From Moniliella sp. 'wahieum' (Eukaryota; Basidiomycota; Moniliellomycetes; Moniliellales; Moniliellaceae), in assembly GCA_003971905.1 (NCBI GenBank), contig RSEE01000049.1, positions 186,001 through 250,000 on the forward strand: 64,000 nucleotides of DNA, in the 5' to 3' direction. Positions 34,471 to 46,277 of the stretch are shown one piece after another. Both the position numbers and the translations under genes were made by a program. The notes under the pieces were generated by a model. That model made no database searches, had not been told where the DNA came from, and was given only the letters and a program-made list of their open reading frames with translations. Every line of letters starts with the position of its first letter. Position 1 is the first letter of the stretch.

Positions 34471-35180
34471 CGTACACGATGCTCGACGATCGATATGTCG
34501 ATGAAGCAGAGCCAAGCCGTGCACACCATAGGGTCGGCCTGGGGCTGTCTAGGGGGCATGGTGCAGGGCATCGTCTGCTGTAGTAAGCCCTGATAGACCC
34601 TGGTCTTAGGCCATCGTGCTGTCGGAGTAGAGAGTGGCTAGTGTGGGGTGATTAAAAGGTGATCAATGATTAATGACTAAGGTCGATGTGATTAGTGCAC
34701 TATTCGTGACTAGGTCACAATCAGATGGGCTTGCCCCGACAGAAGGACAGCACTGCGCCCGAGTAGACTGGCAACACAGAATCGAAGAAGATGTGCAAGA
34801 CGGCAAGCCAGCAAGCCAGCAGCGGTGGTAACCGAGAACTGAGAGCATCAAGCTGCAAGCTTCAAGGTGAGCCTCAGGAGCACTGCTGACCATCTCAAAA
34901 AGCAACCAAATGCACCTTCCGCGCAGCCATGGAAACCCTATACTGGGCGCCCCTCGGCTTAGAATTCGGCCGCCACACACATTCGCCAACACTTGTATCA
35001 CTATATCACATCCACCTAACCCGAGCCCGCTAAGAGCTAAGACCTTCGAAAAGTATGTAGTTGCATCTCAGTTTTGGTACAAGATCAGAATAAACGAGAA
35101 AAGACTTATAGATTTGTGACCACAGACCCATATGCCTTCGCGAATTTCCCCCTCAATCTCTACCCCCAACCACCACCACC
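34471..35180. other. Intergenic, upstream of DUF6534 gene A
   Basis: No gene seen. The last stretch, with CCCCAACCACCACCACC just before the ATG at 35181, is a typical pyrimidine/CA-rich fungal leader. Confidence 0.4.
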
Positions 35181-36441
35181 ATGCCAAGTGTGGCTCATAC
35201 CACTGGCTATATTGTCATTGGCCTCTACATCAACCTCATCCTTTTTGGCGTTACCATCTGCCAGCTATGGCTGCTCTGGACGCGGTTTGTCCGTGACCCC
35301 TGGGGTCTCAAGCTTGTTGTCGCTTGGTGGCTATGGCAGAGGTGGCCAACACAGTGTGTGGGTGTATCGCTGTGTCGGACTGGCTCGTAACCCACTATGG
35401 CGAGATAGAGTACCTGGCCAACATTGGCCGCAGCTACATTGGTTCGATGCAATCGGCGCGATTAGCGCCTTCATTGTCGAATGCTTTTTGGCATGGAGGA
35501 TCCAGAGTTTGCGCCACCAGTGGTACCTGACTGCCATTATTGTCTTCTTTGCCATTGGCGGCCTAGTGGGATCGATTGCGACGATGATCGGCTGCTCAAT
35601 CCTCAAGGGCTTTGACCGCCTCAGCGTCATCCAGCCCGCCATCTTGGTTTGGAGCTGTTGTGTGGTGACATGTGACTTGATGGAGACCGTAGCGCTGTAC
35701 GCCACTCTCCGTCGAGCCCTAACCGGTTTTGCCAATACCGACACGCGCATCACTGAACTCAAAAACTTGATCCTTCAACGTCGGTCCTGACTATGATCTG
35801 TGACTTGTGCCACCTGCTTATTGTGGCGTTTGCAGTAAGTGCTGCACCCTCCACCCCGACCCCGTTTTGACCTTGCGGCGCAACATTTGGCCTTCAATTC
35901 TGACCTGTCCTCTTATACTTTTCTAGCCTGACTCGGAACTGCATTTGATGTTCAACATCATCTCACCCAAACTGGTGAGCAATGCGCTCTTATCCACCCT
36001 TAACACACGCCGCGCACCGCAAGAACTGATTGGGCAAGAAACGGAGGATCCCGCTCCACGTCGAAGCATGTGCGGGCCGATCAACTGGAAGAGCGTGTCG
36101 GGCCCAGAGTGGTTTTCAAAGCCATTCCGGTCATCCCGCCCACCCACATCATGTACGGGAACCAGGAAAAATCGAACTCCTTCCCCATGCCATCCCTCTT
36201 TCCTATGTCGCAACGGGATCCCGCCCCGGGTGCCGGAACTGTGCACATCACCATTCAGGAACAGTTCGGGCATTCTTCGTTCCAATTGGAGCCCGACCTC
36301 GAGCCCAGTGATGGTAGGCAGCCAACCGATGTTGAAAAGAAGGAAGGGGACGTGCCAGTTTCAATTTCAACTCAGCCCGCCCGACAATTCCCCTCCCATA
36401 CGCCTTCGCGTCGATCCAGCTCGGTTGGGGAGATCGCATAA
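35181..36441 (+). CDS. DUF6534 family seven-helix-like membrane protein, copy A
   Basis: Basidiomycete family with several N-terminal helices and the DUF6534 domain; molecular role unknown. Starts MPSVAHTTGYIVIGLYINLI, then LFGVTICQLWLLWTRFVRDP, MAEVANTVCGCIAV, a DWLVTHYG motif, FIVECFLAWRI, LTAIIVFFAIGGLVG, and the domain core ETVALYATLRRALTGFANTD with TRITELKNLIL. Intron at 35835-35926 (GTAAGT...CTAG). Exon 2 gives DSELHLMFNIISPKLVSNAL followed by LSTLNTRR, the family's signature end, then a polar tail ending SRRSSSVGEIA. Frame changes near 35322, 35458, 35777 and 36085, the first three each a base missing from a short homopolymer when compared with copy B at 44951. Plasma or internal membrane location inferred. 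Confidence 0.85.
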
Positions 36442-37988
36442 GAGTTACCAGCTCGCAGCAGTTCCCGACCATAATCAGTCTCCCACCCCATATACCGTTT
36501 CTGCGTACTCATTACCACTTCTCCGACGCGCTCCTTGATCCCAGTTGCTCCTGACCTGGAGGCCTGAACGAACACCACAACCGACTCGTATCCGCTCGTT
36601 ACCTTGTATGCTCCTTTGCACCTTGACTTTCCTTCGAGATCTCCGCTTTTGTCCCTGTTCTATACTTCTTTAGCCTACCAAATCTTCTTCGCCATCTGTG
36701 ATAACCCTGCTAATCTGCCGCTTTCCCTCAGACCCGTTCGTCTATATCTGCTCTGGGCACATTCCCCGGAGAGACTGCTTCCTCTGCTTCCAACCCCGAG
36801 GATCGCCTCACCAGAAGCTCATGGGGGTTAGGCAAAGCCCATAGCCCCAATCGTAAGACGAACGTGACGACAGATCACGAACCGAAGACAAGCAATAGAA
36901 AAGGAAAGAAACGGCAGGGTACGCTTTGGAAGAGCGGCCCGACGAGTCGAACGGGGCGCATCCCGTCACATCTTCATCATGGTGGAGCAGATAGGTTGAC
37001 TGTTGCAGGATGTTTTATTCTCAATTCGAAAGTTGCCATCACAAGTGGAAGAACACTTGTATACCACCCGCTCGCGCCCAGCTGCTAAGGATGGCCAATC
37101 GGGACGAGAGAGGAGGAGTAACACGAGTGGTCTGAGTTGTCGAAGTCAAAGCGGGTGGTGGTGACTGTTGAACTAGTGGATGGTAGTGGGTTACAACATT
37201 GTCCCGGGTCGTTACCGAGATAGAACACTGAGGGAAATCAAAGCCTACAATAAGATGCATACTTTATATAAATGCCGGTCACAAAACGGGGACTCATCAT
37301 CGTCGGCGGTGTTTAACGCCCGACGGTTTTTGAAGAAGTTACAGGTAGGAAGATATCTCGGCTTGTTGCCGTCATGTTCCTTCTGTCCTTTTGATCCTTT
37401 TATCCCCGCGTTACGCTCATCTCTGGCCCGGCGGACTTCCCCGCAATAGCTATTTCGGCATCCATTCACCGTGTGTGACCGACGTCTGTGTATAATGGGC
37501 CCAACCTTCCGGTCTAGGATCTAAAGGGGCTTTTGTTGAACTGACGACGTGAGTATAATGAGTACACGATCCGAACACGTACGTGTAAATCATCATAGTT
37601 AATGGGCTTTTTGGAGACTAGACGATAGCCTAATACATGACTATGCCGTATCCCTTCCGGCCGTAGTAGTAGTATACGTGTCAGCTCTGTTATTAGGGTC
37701 ACGCGTTCAGGTAGAAGAAGGTACATGTTCTTGTTCCTTTGGTTCGCTTACCCTCGGTGTCTACCCTCCGTCAGCTCAGGGCGATTGGAGATCCTTCACA
37801 CAGTTGCCCTTTTGAATGGACGATGGAGAGGCCAATGTCGATGACGATGACCGGCGCGGGTTCATCACAGAGAGCTGTTGGGCCTGAGCGATGCCATATC
37901 TATATCTTTGAAGAAGTTTGGAGCTGACGATGAAGATGGAGGAGCAACGCGTCAATGCACGTAGAGCTGTTCCGTAGTTGTGTGTGTT
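36442..37988. other. Intergenic, nothing recognisable
   Basis: About 1.5 kb with only short unstructured frames. The left part (to about 36830) is pyrimidine-rich and may be 3' UTR of DUF6534 copy A. Confidence 0.4.
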
Positions 37989-38811
37989 TGTTACGGGCCG
38001 CGTCGGATCCAAGATGGTCTGATCCTAGCTAAGGCCCGCCTGCTCTGCCCAACCCAGTGGAGCGCGCCCCCAAGCCCAACCAAGTTTGACGATGGTTGGT
38101 TGTACCCTGTACGGTGGTCCGAGTGCCATGCGTACGCGCGACAGTAGTCGCCTCCCGCCCAAGTCCAAGTCGGTGGTCAAAACGAGACCACCAAGTATTC
38201 AGTATCTTTGCGACGTCCGTCGCCCGTCACCACTTATTTTCCTTCTCGATCGCGCCTGCGGCGATCAACCCCTCTTTTGACGTGCCTTTCTTTCTACACC
38301 CCCTTTTGTACCTGTTTCCCCTTTTTCGATTAAGCCTGTACCCCCGGTGGGTGGGGGATCTTTTCCTCCACCCTCCATTTCGTCCCTTTCCCGCCTATCC
38401 TGTCCGACTCCTGCCCGTTTCCAGCCAATTGATCCAGTACAGGCAGCTCTTCTTGTTAGCGTCCGACTTCTCCTCCGACCTCGTCCTCCAACCCCTCGTC
38501 AACCCCATCGCGCGAGCCCTCCTTTGGCCGCGGCGATTCCCAGTCTCAGTTAAGGCAGTGTTTGTCCGCCGCTGCCTCCTCCCGTCCCTAAGTCCCGGAG
38601 GCTTCAGACACGTTACTACGGCCCAAGCCGGTGCAGACAACAGCCTTGCCACACGTGCAGCCGCCCCACCAAAGGCCTCTCCTCGTCCCTAGCTCCGCTC
38701 GGATACACCAACCAGCCCAAGCCCGAAACTACCGTGAGTCGTCCTTCCGTCTCCTAAGGGATTGTACCCCAAGAACCTGGGTGAGCCCCCTGGCGGGGCC
38801 CGCCCGTGACA
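37989..38811. mobile_element. Solo LTR, Ty3/Gypsy type, second copy (fossil)
   Basis: The 823-bp unit starts TGTTACGGG, ends CCCGTGACA and is flanked by a perfect 5-bp duplication GTGTT (37984-37988 and 38812-38816). Colinear over its length with the LTR at 4467-5258 in the same orientation, including GTTGGTTG, the TTCAGACACGTTACTAC block, CCTAAGGGATTGTAC and the CCCCCTGGCGGGG end block. No internal region adjoins it. The two copies differ by many changes, so at least one is old. The long frame at 38096-38692 lies wholly inside and is not a host gene. Confidence 0.88.
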
Positions 38812-38816
38812 GTGTT

Positions 38817-39261
38817 GGACTGTTCTCTTCTTTGGTTCCGCGGCGTTCAACCTCACCACAACACCTAATACAAAAAGGGATCATCGATCAGACCGCTGGC
38901 TGTTCGGATGCCAAAGTTAACGTTTTAAGTGCAACGTACACGTTCGGTGATACATGCTGGTCGATTAACGAATTTAGCGTAAAACGTGAAACACTTGTAT
39001 TGCACGCTAATCAAAACCCCGATGGATGGCTTGCTATGATTATCGATTACGATTAGCAAGGTAGTGGATCAAACTGATCTCTCAGATGCGTGTGCAAAGA
39101 AAGGTTTTGCGCGCACAGAGGGGTATTCTCGACGTAACGCATTACGCGCTACGTGTAATCGAAATCCGGAATCGACATAATCAGTTGCGCCAGTAACTAT
39201 ATAGTAACTAGGAACGTCTAAGAGCTATAAGATCTTAATATTTAATGATCCTGGTAACCAA
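38817..39261. other. Intergenic, nothing recognisable
   Basis: A/T-richer sequence with CGTTACGCG and TAACGCATTACGCG palindromic words near 39130-39160. No gene. Confidence 0.4.
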
Positions 39262-39515
39262 GCGATGGCCTACGTGCAGTTATGCAGTGGTAGAGAGAAG
39301 ACAGGAGCTGGGTTGAACACGTTGAACCCAGACTGAAGATCAGAAGAAGGAGAGGAAGGAGAAGAAGGAAGAGTGGCACAAGGCCAGAGGATAAGAAGAC
39401 AGGCGTGGTGCCCGGATGAGGGAGATGGTCAGGATGATCGGTGATCGATGATCGGTGACCGGTGGCCTCAGAGGTGGCTGGCTCATAGGACCCTGGTCAA
39501 CGGATCTAAAAAGAT
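39262..39515 (+). repeat. Dispersed repeat R2, copy 1 (SINE-like)
   Basis: Aligns with 41998-42212 over most of its length: GCAGTGGTAGAGAGAAGACA, GGAGCTGGGTTGAA, AGAAGAAGGAAGAGTGGCAC, GAGGATAAG, GGTGCCCGGATG, GAGGTGGCTGGC and CCTGGTCAAC. The left end has a tRNA-like A box (GCAGTGGTAGAG) and, some 20 bp on, a B-box-like GGGTTGAAC, which suggests a tRNA-derived SINE. Only two copies are seen, so this is tentative. Confidence 0.4.
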
Positions 39516-39588
39516 CTAAGCCACTTGTTACACATCTGTACACCTTGCCACAAAACCCCGAACTATATAATGGCCCCAGGCCCAATGT

Positions 39589-40092
39589 CTATAGCGCTGC
39601 ATGATCCTCTGGCTTATGATCGCGCGGAGTTTGCGTTGCGGCTGGCTTGCCACAATTGACTGTGGGCGTGTATTTTGTTTTTTGGCCACTAAATACTAGT
39701 ACTTCGCCTTCCTTTGGCGGCCAATACTTCTCATCCTGAGGAGATAAGCCACAGGGCCCCCTTCTCATCGGAGGAGCAAGGTTGGTAACCGATAAGACCG
39801 CGGCAATGTTTTTCAGCACACAGTGCGCCGTAAGCTGCACCTCACTTCTACGAGGCGAAGGCGCCATAGGCCTCGGATGATCCTGTTTTTTCTCGAACAA
39901 AATTTGATCTGTGTAGGGGGGCCGCATAGCCCTTTCATCAGGGCTCAGTGAGAGGCAATTATCAAAAGCCCAAGGAGGTGAGTCAAACGGAAAATTCCTT
40001 GATGAGTGTATGCTGCATGGGCGTGGCACATGGAAGAGTAGTGTTGTGGCAAAACACTGGTATACCTCAAGCCCCGGTTCCCTTGGGCGCAT
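39589..40092 (-). other. Long unassigned open frame (167 codons)
   Basis: The only sizeable open frame in the 38.8-44.9 kb gap. It contains charged, non-repetitive stretches such as LFEKKQDHPRPMAPSPRRSE and PQDEKYWPPKEGEVLVF. No domain recognised, no clear introns, no conserved neighbour. It could be a small hypothetical gene, a relic or chance; I lean to chance or relic. Confidence 0.2.
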
Positions 40093-41997
40093 GCCTTCCG
40101 ATTTTCCTTCCTAGTATATGGAAGGCCTTAGGAATATTATCTAAAACCGCTGTAGGTCATGCGCTTGTGCGCCTTATGCCTCTATTATAGCCTCTTCTGC
40201 AGAGTGAACAAGCGATAGTAGCGATAGCAGCTGACAAAAAAGGGACAAAAAGGGACAAAAAAGGGGAGGGCCGCGGTGTGGTGATGCTGATGGGACACTG
40301 AAGAGTCCGTAGGCCACGATGATGGATGATAGTCATGTGGGCATTGGCGCTCAGGGCTGTTGTAAAGAAGCCCCCTGAGGCCCTGAGGACTCAGCCTGAG
40401 TGTCGTCTCGGGAGATGCGTGATGGCACGTAGCACACTCGGCCTCACGTGAACTTCCTGAATTGTAGCCTCTCGTGTAGCTACTGAGACTCTCTTCTCCT
40501 CTATCTCTGTCCCTCCCTTTATCCTTTCCCTCCTCTTCCATCTCTGCTACCGACAGTACTTCGCTCGCCTCTTCAGCAACCAATCCCATTTTGTGGACCT
40601 TCTGTTGACTCTGGACTGTTCTGTCGCATCAGGAGTCAGTCATAACAATAGTAAAGCTCAAGAACGATAGTTAATGATCGATAAGACGATAAGAAAATGG
40701 AGAAGAGGCAAGAACGCGAGGATCCGTTTCCGGGGACCACTAGTGGTCCAGAGCACCCATCAGTCTTGTGGATAACATGTGGCCCGACTCAGTGTATCGT
40801 CCGTAGTGTATCGGTCCGGTACATTCGGCATCTTCCACGGGGGGGGGTCCGGCGTTTCTTGAGTTTCCCGGGTGTATTAGCTATATTCTCTCCTTTTTAT
40901 AACTCCTCAGAATACCAGTTCCATTGCATATCTCGCCAACCCTGCTATATGACTTAGGCTTATGACAGTCTCGTTTCTTCTCCCCCATAATGTTTCTGTG
41001 AAGTTGCACCCCTATGGAGCCCCAATGGCACAAGGCCAAGTAAATATCTCGGAGCATCGGTCCGACAACAGATCTTAGGTCTATATATAGCTTACCTGCC
41101 GCTATTTTCCTGATGCGCCTCCCCAAACCCATTATATTGAACGGAACTTATGAGTTGTTACTTAAGAAGATTGTCAGTGCAAGAGCAAGGTGTTACTGGT
41201 AGATACTTGCCTTGGTTGGTTTTTGATGCTCGCATAGGACTGTGTGTGTAGGGTGGGCACACATGAGCACACAGGCGAGAAGAATCATACGTCATATGGG
41301 TCCATCATATGTACATCATATGCTGCATCATTTTCCATCTTACACCCGCTGCACCTGTTTTGCTCCTCTCTTCCGTCCCCACCTCCACCCTATCCATATA
41401 TGGCATACGCTTGGAGAAGACGGCAAAGGAGGCAAGTCATATAAGCTGAACTCCTCAGGAGAACGTTCTCTAACTCTCACCAGCGGTATTCAAGAGGGGG
41501 CGTATCAACTAGATTGCTTAATTGTTTGCCTATGGTTTGGTGGAGTGAAAGAGGCGTAAGAGAAACGCACCATTTCGCACAGAGACAGCGAATGTATGCC
41601 ATATATCCCATTCCATCGGAAGGGTCCATTGCTATGCCTCAGACTTGGTCGATTCGGCTTCACGGGGATAGGGGGCGTATTGGCATGAGGATATAGTAAG
41701 GGAACTACAATTGGGAACTGCGACGGGCGGTCTGGGGAAAGTTAGACATATGGAGAGGGAGGAGTATTAGCGTAAAGGGATGAAGAACCAAATAAGGAAA
41801 AGCCTGGTGCTGGGGGGGTAATTGTCGGGAGAGGTACGGCGTTGGGACGGCAGAGGCGATTTGGTTTTTGTGCCGTTTGGACCACACCCATCGATTGACC
41901 GCCGTTCTCCATAATCAGAACCCAGCACCCACAGTGTGTAGTCGCCCCCGCGGAGGGCAACGCCGCAACACATAAACTTTTTCATTATAAAGATCCT
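40093..41997. other. Intergenic, nothing recognisable
   Basis: No coding region with recognisable content on either strand; frames are short. TATA-like AT-rich words are frequent. Confidence 0.4.
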
Positions 41998-42212
41998 GTT
42001 GGTTCCCCACAGAGATGTCCTAAGCGCAGGTATCTAGTGGTTAAAGGAAAACAGGAGCTACCCAAACTGAGGAAAGAGAAAGAAGAAGAAGGAGTAGCAC
42101 TAGTAGCACAGAGGATATAGGGAAACTGGCATGGTGCCCGCATGTGTAAAAGATCTTTAAGAAGATCAGAGTGATATTGGAGATGGCTGGCCCTCAGACC
42201 CTTGGTCAACAT
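41998..42212 (+). repeat. Dispersed repeat R2, copy 2 (SINE-like)
   Basis: Diverged partner of 39262-39515. An A-box-like GTATCTAGTGGTTAAAGG stands at 42030-42047, then GAAAACAGGAGCTACCC, AGAAGAAGAAGGAGTAGCAC, GAGGATATAGGGAAACTGGC, ATGGTGCCCGCATG, GAGATGGCTGGCC and CTTGGTCAAC. The B-box region is degenerate here. Confidence 0.4.
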
Positions 42213-43316
42213 TCAGTGGCGATCGATGTGCGGTATGAGTAAAGAGTGAAGGTCTTGGAGAGGCAATAGAGGGAGAAATGCGGGGGAAGAACAACAATAA
42301 TGGATAATCGGGGTGGAAGAGTAGGATGGTTCCGAAAAGATGAGTTAGGGTGCGAAAAGAAAAGGATAATATAGTGAAAATGACATGAGGTAGAATGTAC
42401 ATGTGAACATAGGGAGTGCCGTCTCGTAACCAGAGCCCATATGAAAAGGAGTCGGGAGTACTTTCGGAGCGTTTATAACGGGGGAAACCTTGAAACCTTG
42501 TGCCCTACGGTGCCAATGTTGTCTCAGATTCTAGAGCAAAGAGCGCAACTTGAACGATGAAACTGTGCGTCGTTCCGTCCCCTCTGTGTTGGGCTCAATG
42601 AATAATGCACAGCTGCGCAAAAAGGCTGTGGTCACACCTATCATGGCATTGCAGGCTGTGAATGGTAAAACCACAGAGTATAGCGTGTGAATAAAAGACA
42701 TCCAGAGCCCAAACTCCGACCGAGATGTGTTGATGACAACTTATATATAGTCCGACTGAAAAGTTTCTGAAGACTCATACTAGATTGGGCTTGCGCTGCG
42801 ATGATGGAGGATCGATGAGAGATCCACGGATGTGGGATCCCAGGGGATTCCATGTCCAGATGAGGTATCGGGCTGCCCTCGTAATAACAGAGAAGGGACA
42901 CTAGACCGCAAGGCCTACAACAGCCTAACAAGACCTAGTACTCAAATGAATAATCAGGCCTACTGTAAAAGAAGGGGTGTTGCCACGTCAACCGACAGCG
43001 TCTACTGGCGTGGTTAATGATTAGTAGTAGTTGTGAAGGATAGACCCTAGAGTTGTCGCACAGGCCCAGCAGAAAGGCCACGTGTACACCCTTTGTCCCA
43101 ATACTTGTACTGTCCTCTTCGCCACCGCCTCCTCTTCCCCTTCCCCTCTCGCTCACCTCGTCCCTTTTGATTGTATCACTCTCGCTGATTGTTCTGTGCT
43201 TTAGACTGACTAGGCGTCTCCCATCAGGCAGAGCCTCGTGTCGCCACAGAGGGGGTTTCAAAAGGTCTCAAGTACTGTGTCGTGATACTCCTGCCGTGGC
43301 ATAACTTATAGTAGAG
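42213..43316. other. Intergenic, nothing recognisable
   Basis: No gene or repeat that I can support. Confidence 0.4.
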
Positions 43317-43443
43317 TAGGTTCCCTAACAGGGGTGGCGCTACCACAGGCAACACACGCAAGATGAACTGTTCTTCGGTTTAGGCGTAGCGTTCCCCTGT
43401 CCCAGCCTTAAGCTCTGTCAATGATATAGATGCAATGTAGAGA
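43317..43443 (+). mobile_element. Dispersed repeat family R1, copy 4 (3' end only)
   Basis: About 127 bp: GGTTCCCTAACAGGGGTGGC, CAACACACGCAAGATGAACT, TTCGGTTTAGGCGTAGCGTT, CCCAGCCTTAAGCTCTGTCA, ATGATATAGATGCAATGTAG. It ends at the same place as copies 1-3. Confidence 0.7.
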
Positions 43444-44950
43444 AGCATGCATGAGATGTTATTGACAAGATCTTTCTCCCTCGCTCCATTCATTATTCAT
43501 TCCATATCCTGTACCACACCCACACACTAAAAAGTGACTCCCCCGACCTCCTCTGCGCCTATAATTGCGTCGTTCGGTCTCTGTTCTTGTGAAGGATATA
43601 ATAGCACTTCCAACTATATGCACCTTCGTATTTTACTTTTGGTGCTTCGAACTCCAGGCTTCAAGCTTCATGCTTCATGCATCATCATGATGGGGATATA
43701 TAGTACAGTATAAGCTTCATTACAGCTTAGTCAGCTTCTGTTACGGTTGTTCACTAGAGTGGTAGTAGGAGCCACACACAGAGGTAGTGCGGATTGCAGT
43801 TTTAAGTTCCCGCAATCCCCCCGTTCCACTGTGAGGCCTGAGGTTCTAATACTGAGCAACAGAGTACTCATTAAAACTCCGTTGACTCGTTGCCGGTTAC
43901 TAGAACAAGGGCCCCGACACCTACAAGAGAGAGCACTCCCTCTTAATTATGGCAAAAAATACACTAAGACCCTTATACCACTGTTGAATAATCGACAATC
44001 GATATTCGCTGATATATCCACCGAGACCGCGTCCGTCGAAGTAATATAGTACGCATTATGTCACGCGCATGTGGATCATATCCCACATGTCCGTGAGCTG
44101 CTTACGCGCTTACATTCGTTCCCCCGAAACGACGTACCAGATAGGAGGGGCGGCTGCCGCGCTGTGTGTGAGCGTACCCTCCTGTGATTGCGCTGTCCCA
44201 CACTCCATGTCCAAGGTCTCCAACGACGGGCCGAAAGGCAGTAGCCAATTAACCATAATGCCCGGCAATACGCTCAACACATATATGGTATCTCCTGCAC
44301 CCATGCTTAATTGTGGGTAACATGATGTAACCCCTTGCACTACATCTCTGGAGCCTGGGGCCTGCTCCTGGTGGCGGTGAAGAAGCACTCCCTTCGACAT
44401 CAAAACCTATTAACCCTATCGCTCTGGCCCTTCCGTCGCTCGCGTTTCACATCCTTGGCGCTGTACAACAGCAATAAGTTGGAGTGGCAACATAATAGAG
44501 CGCACATGCAGTATATGCAACAACCCACCCACCATGGATCCACGAAAGACATCATGTTCCCTACCGTATTACCGCGGTGCTGTTGCCAGCATATTCCCCT
44601 CCCATGTTCCTCAGCCGTTACTGTTTCCATCTGCCGCGGCCCATCATCCCTCCATCAACGTCTGTGCTGCTCACCTCGACCCTCCTGGACACTGCGTGGC
44701 CTTTGCACTACCTTCCCGGCCCCCCCAATAACTTCATCGTTGGGTAAAAATCCACCCCCCCCCTATATCCCCCCGTCTCTTGTCCTTGTATTCGCCCCTC
44801 CTTCTTCGTATCCCCCCACATCAGGCAATCGCCACAACCAATCCTCTGTATCGACGTCCGACGCTACAGCCCGTTGCGACCAAGCACCTAGTGCGGCTTG
44901 CCTGTTGTCTCCCACCCTTTCCTGGTCATTGCCTCTCGCACGCGTACACG
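43444..44950. other. Intergenic, upstream of DUF6534 gene B
   Basis: A long frame opens in this stretch and runs into the gene, but its residues before 44951 have no counterpart in copy A and it joins the gene in a different frame from the ATG. I treat it as promoter and leader; the 44750-44940 part is pyrimidine-rich. Confidence 0.45.
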
Positions 44951-46277
44951 ATGGCTTCGGTCGCAAGCACCACCGGCTTTTTGCTGATTGGCCTGTACTT
45001 CATCTGATCCTATTCGGGATCACAATTTGCCAGCTCTGGTTGCTGTGGACGCGTTTTCTCCGTGACCCCTGGAGGCTGAAGCTCGTTGTGGGTCTGGTGG
45101 CAATGGCAGAGGTGACCAATACGGTGTGTGCGTGCATCGCCTTGTCGGGCTGGCTTGTGACGCACTATGGCGAGCCCGAGTATTTGGCCATTATTGGGCC
45201 CAGTTTCATTGGCTCGATGGAGTCGGGCGCGATCAGTTGTTTCATTGTCGAGTGTTTTCTCGCCTGGCGGATCCACGCACTGCGCCGCCAGTGGTGGCTT
45301 ACAAGCATCCTCCTTTTCTTTGCTTGTGGTGGCATTATTGGCTGTACAGCTACCATGATCGGGTGCGGCATCCTGAAACGCTTTGATGCCCTCGACACGG
45401 TCCAAGCCGCGGTGCTCGTGAGCTGCTGCATCGTCACGTGCGACATACTCGAAACCACCGCACTCTATGTTACCCTCCGCCGTGCATTGACCGGCTTTTC
45501 TGCCACGGACACGCGCATCACGGAACTCAAAAACCTTATCCTCCAAACCTCAATCTTGACTCTCATTTGCGATTTCTGCCATATGACCATTGTCGCGACT
45601 CATGTACGTTCCTCTCCCTATTTTCCCCTTCCCGTTTCTCTCCTCTTTTTGTGCTTCTTGTGTTATATCACAGCACTTGGCGACTGACTTCGTCTGTACA
45701 TGTTGCGCCAGCCCATGTCGGATGTGCACTTGATGTTCAACCTTGTCTCGCCCAAGCTGGTTAGCAACGCACTGCTTTCGACACTCAACACACGCCGAAG
45801 CCCGCACGAGTTGATTGGCCACGAGGTATCCACGCCTTATTCGCCCAGAAACAGTATGTTCACCAGTTTCCGCAAGAGCATGGCGAAAGAGGTGAGCAGC
45901 ATCATGCGCACCTCTTCGGCCGCACCCAAATCGGACTTGAATCAGACCCAATTCCCACCTGCCTCGCTCGTACCGAACCTTAGGGGCTGCGAAAGCTCTT
46001 CAACAGCGGAAGAGGAGTACCCACTAAGCCCATCAACAGTGACCGGTCCAACCTCGGCGCCGTCCACATCACCACGGTCCAAGAGCAGTTCACTGAGGCT
46101 GAGCCTGTCCAGTCCATCAGCCCCCGCTTGGACCGGTCCACATTGTCACTCGAGGATGTCGGGAAGGCAATCCGCCACAAACCCGACAAGGCAGCGGAAG
46201 AGGAAGCGGAGGCGGAAGTGGAAGTGGAAGCGGAGGAGGCTAACTTGAACCTCGCTCTCACCCGATCAGCGCCTTGA
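44951..46277 (+). CDS. DUF6534 family seven-helix-like membrane protein, copy B
   Basis: Starts MASVASTTGFLLIGLYFI, aligned with copy A (MPSVAHTTGYIVIGLYIN). It continues LFGITICQLWLLWTRFLRDP, KLVVGLVAMAEVTNTVCACI, SGWLVTHYGEPEYLAIIGPS, ISCFIVECFLAWRIHALRRQ, ILLFFACGGIIGCTATMIGC, and the DUF6534 core ETTALYVTLRRALTGFSATD, TRITELKNLILQTSILTLIC. The intron runs from the GTACGT at 45604 to 45710. Exon 2 has DVHLMFNLVSPKLVSNALLS and TLNTRR. The tail contains GAVHITTVQEQF, matching GTVHITIQEQF in copy A, and ends with an acidic run and LALTRSAP at 46277. Frame changes near 45006 (one C missing) and in the tail near 46000. Function unknown; the best preserved of the pair. Confidence 0.87.

Noticed and set aside
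38096-38692. Long open frame inside the second solo LTR
   Set aside because: Same reason: LTR sequence, not a host gene.
44335-44950. Upstream extension of the DUF6534 copy B frame
   Set aside because: The extra residues have no counterpart in copy A, and the true ATG at 44951 lies in the neighbouring frame before a single-base loss.
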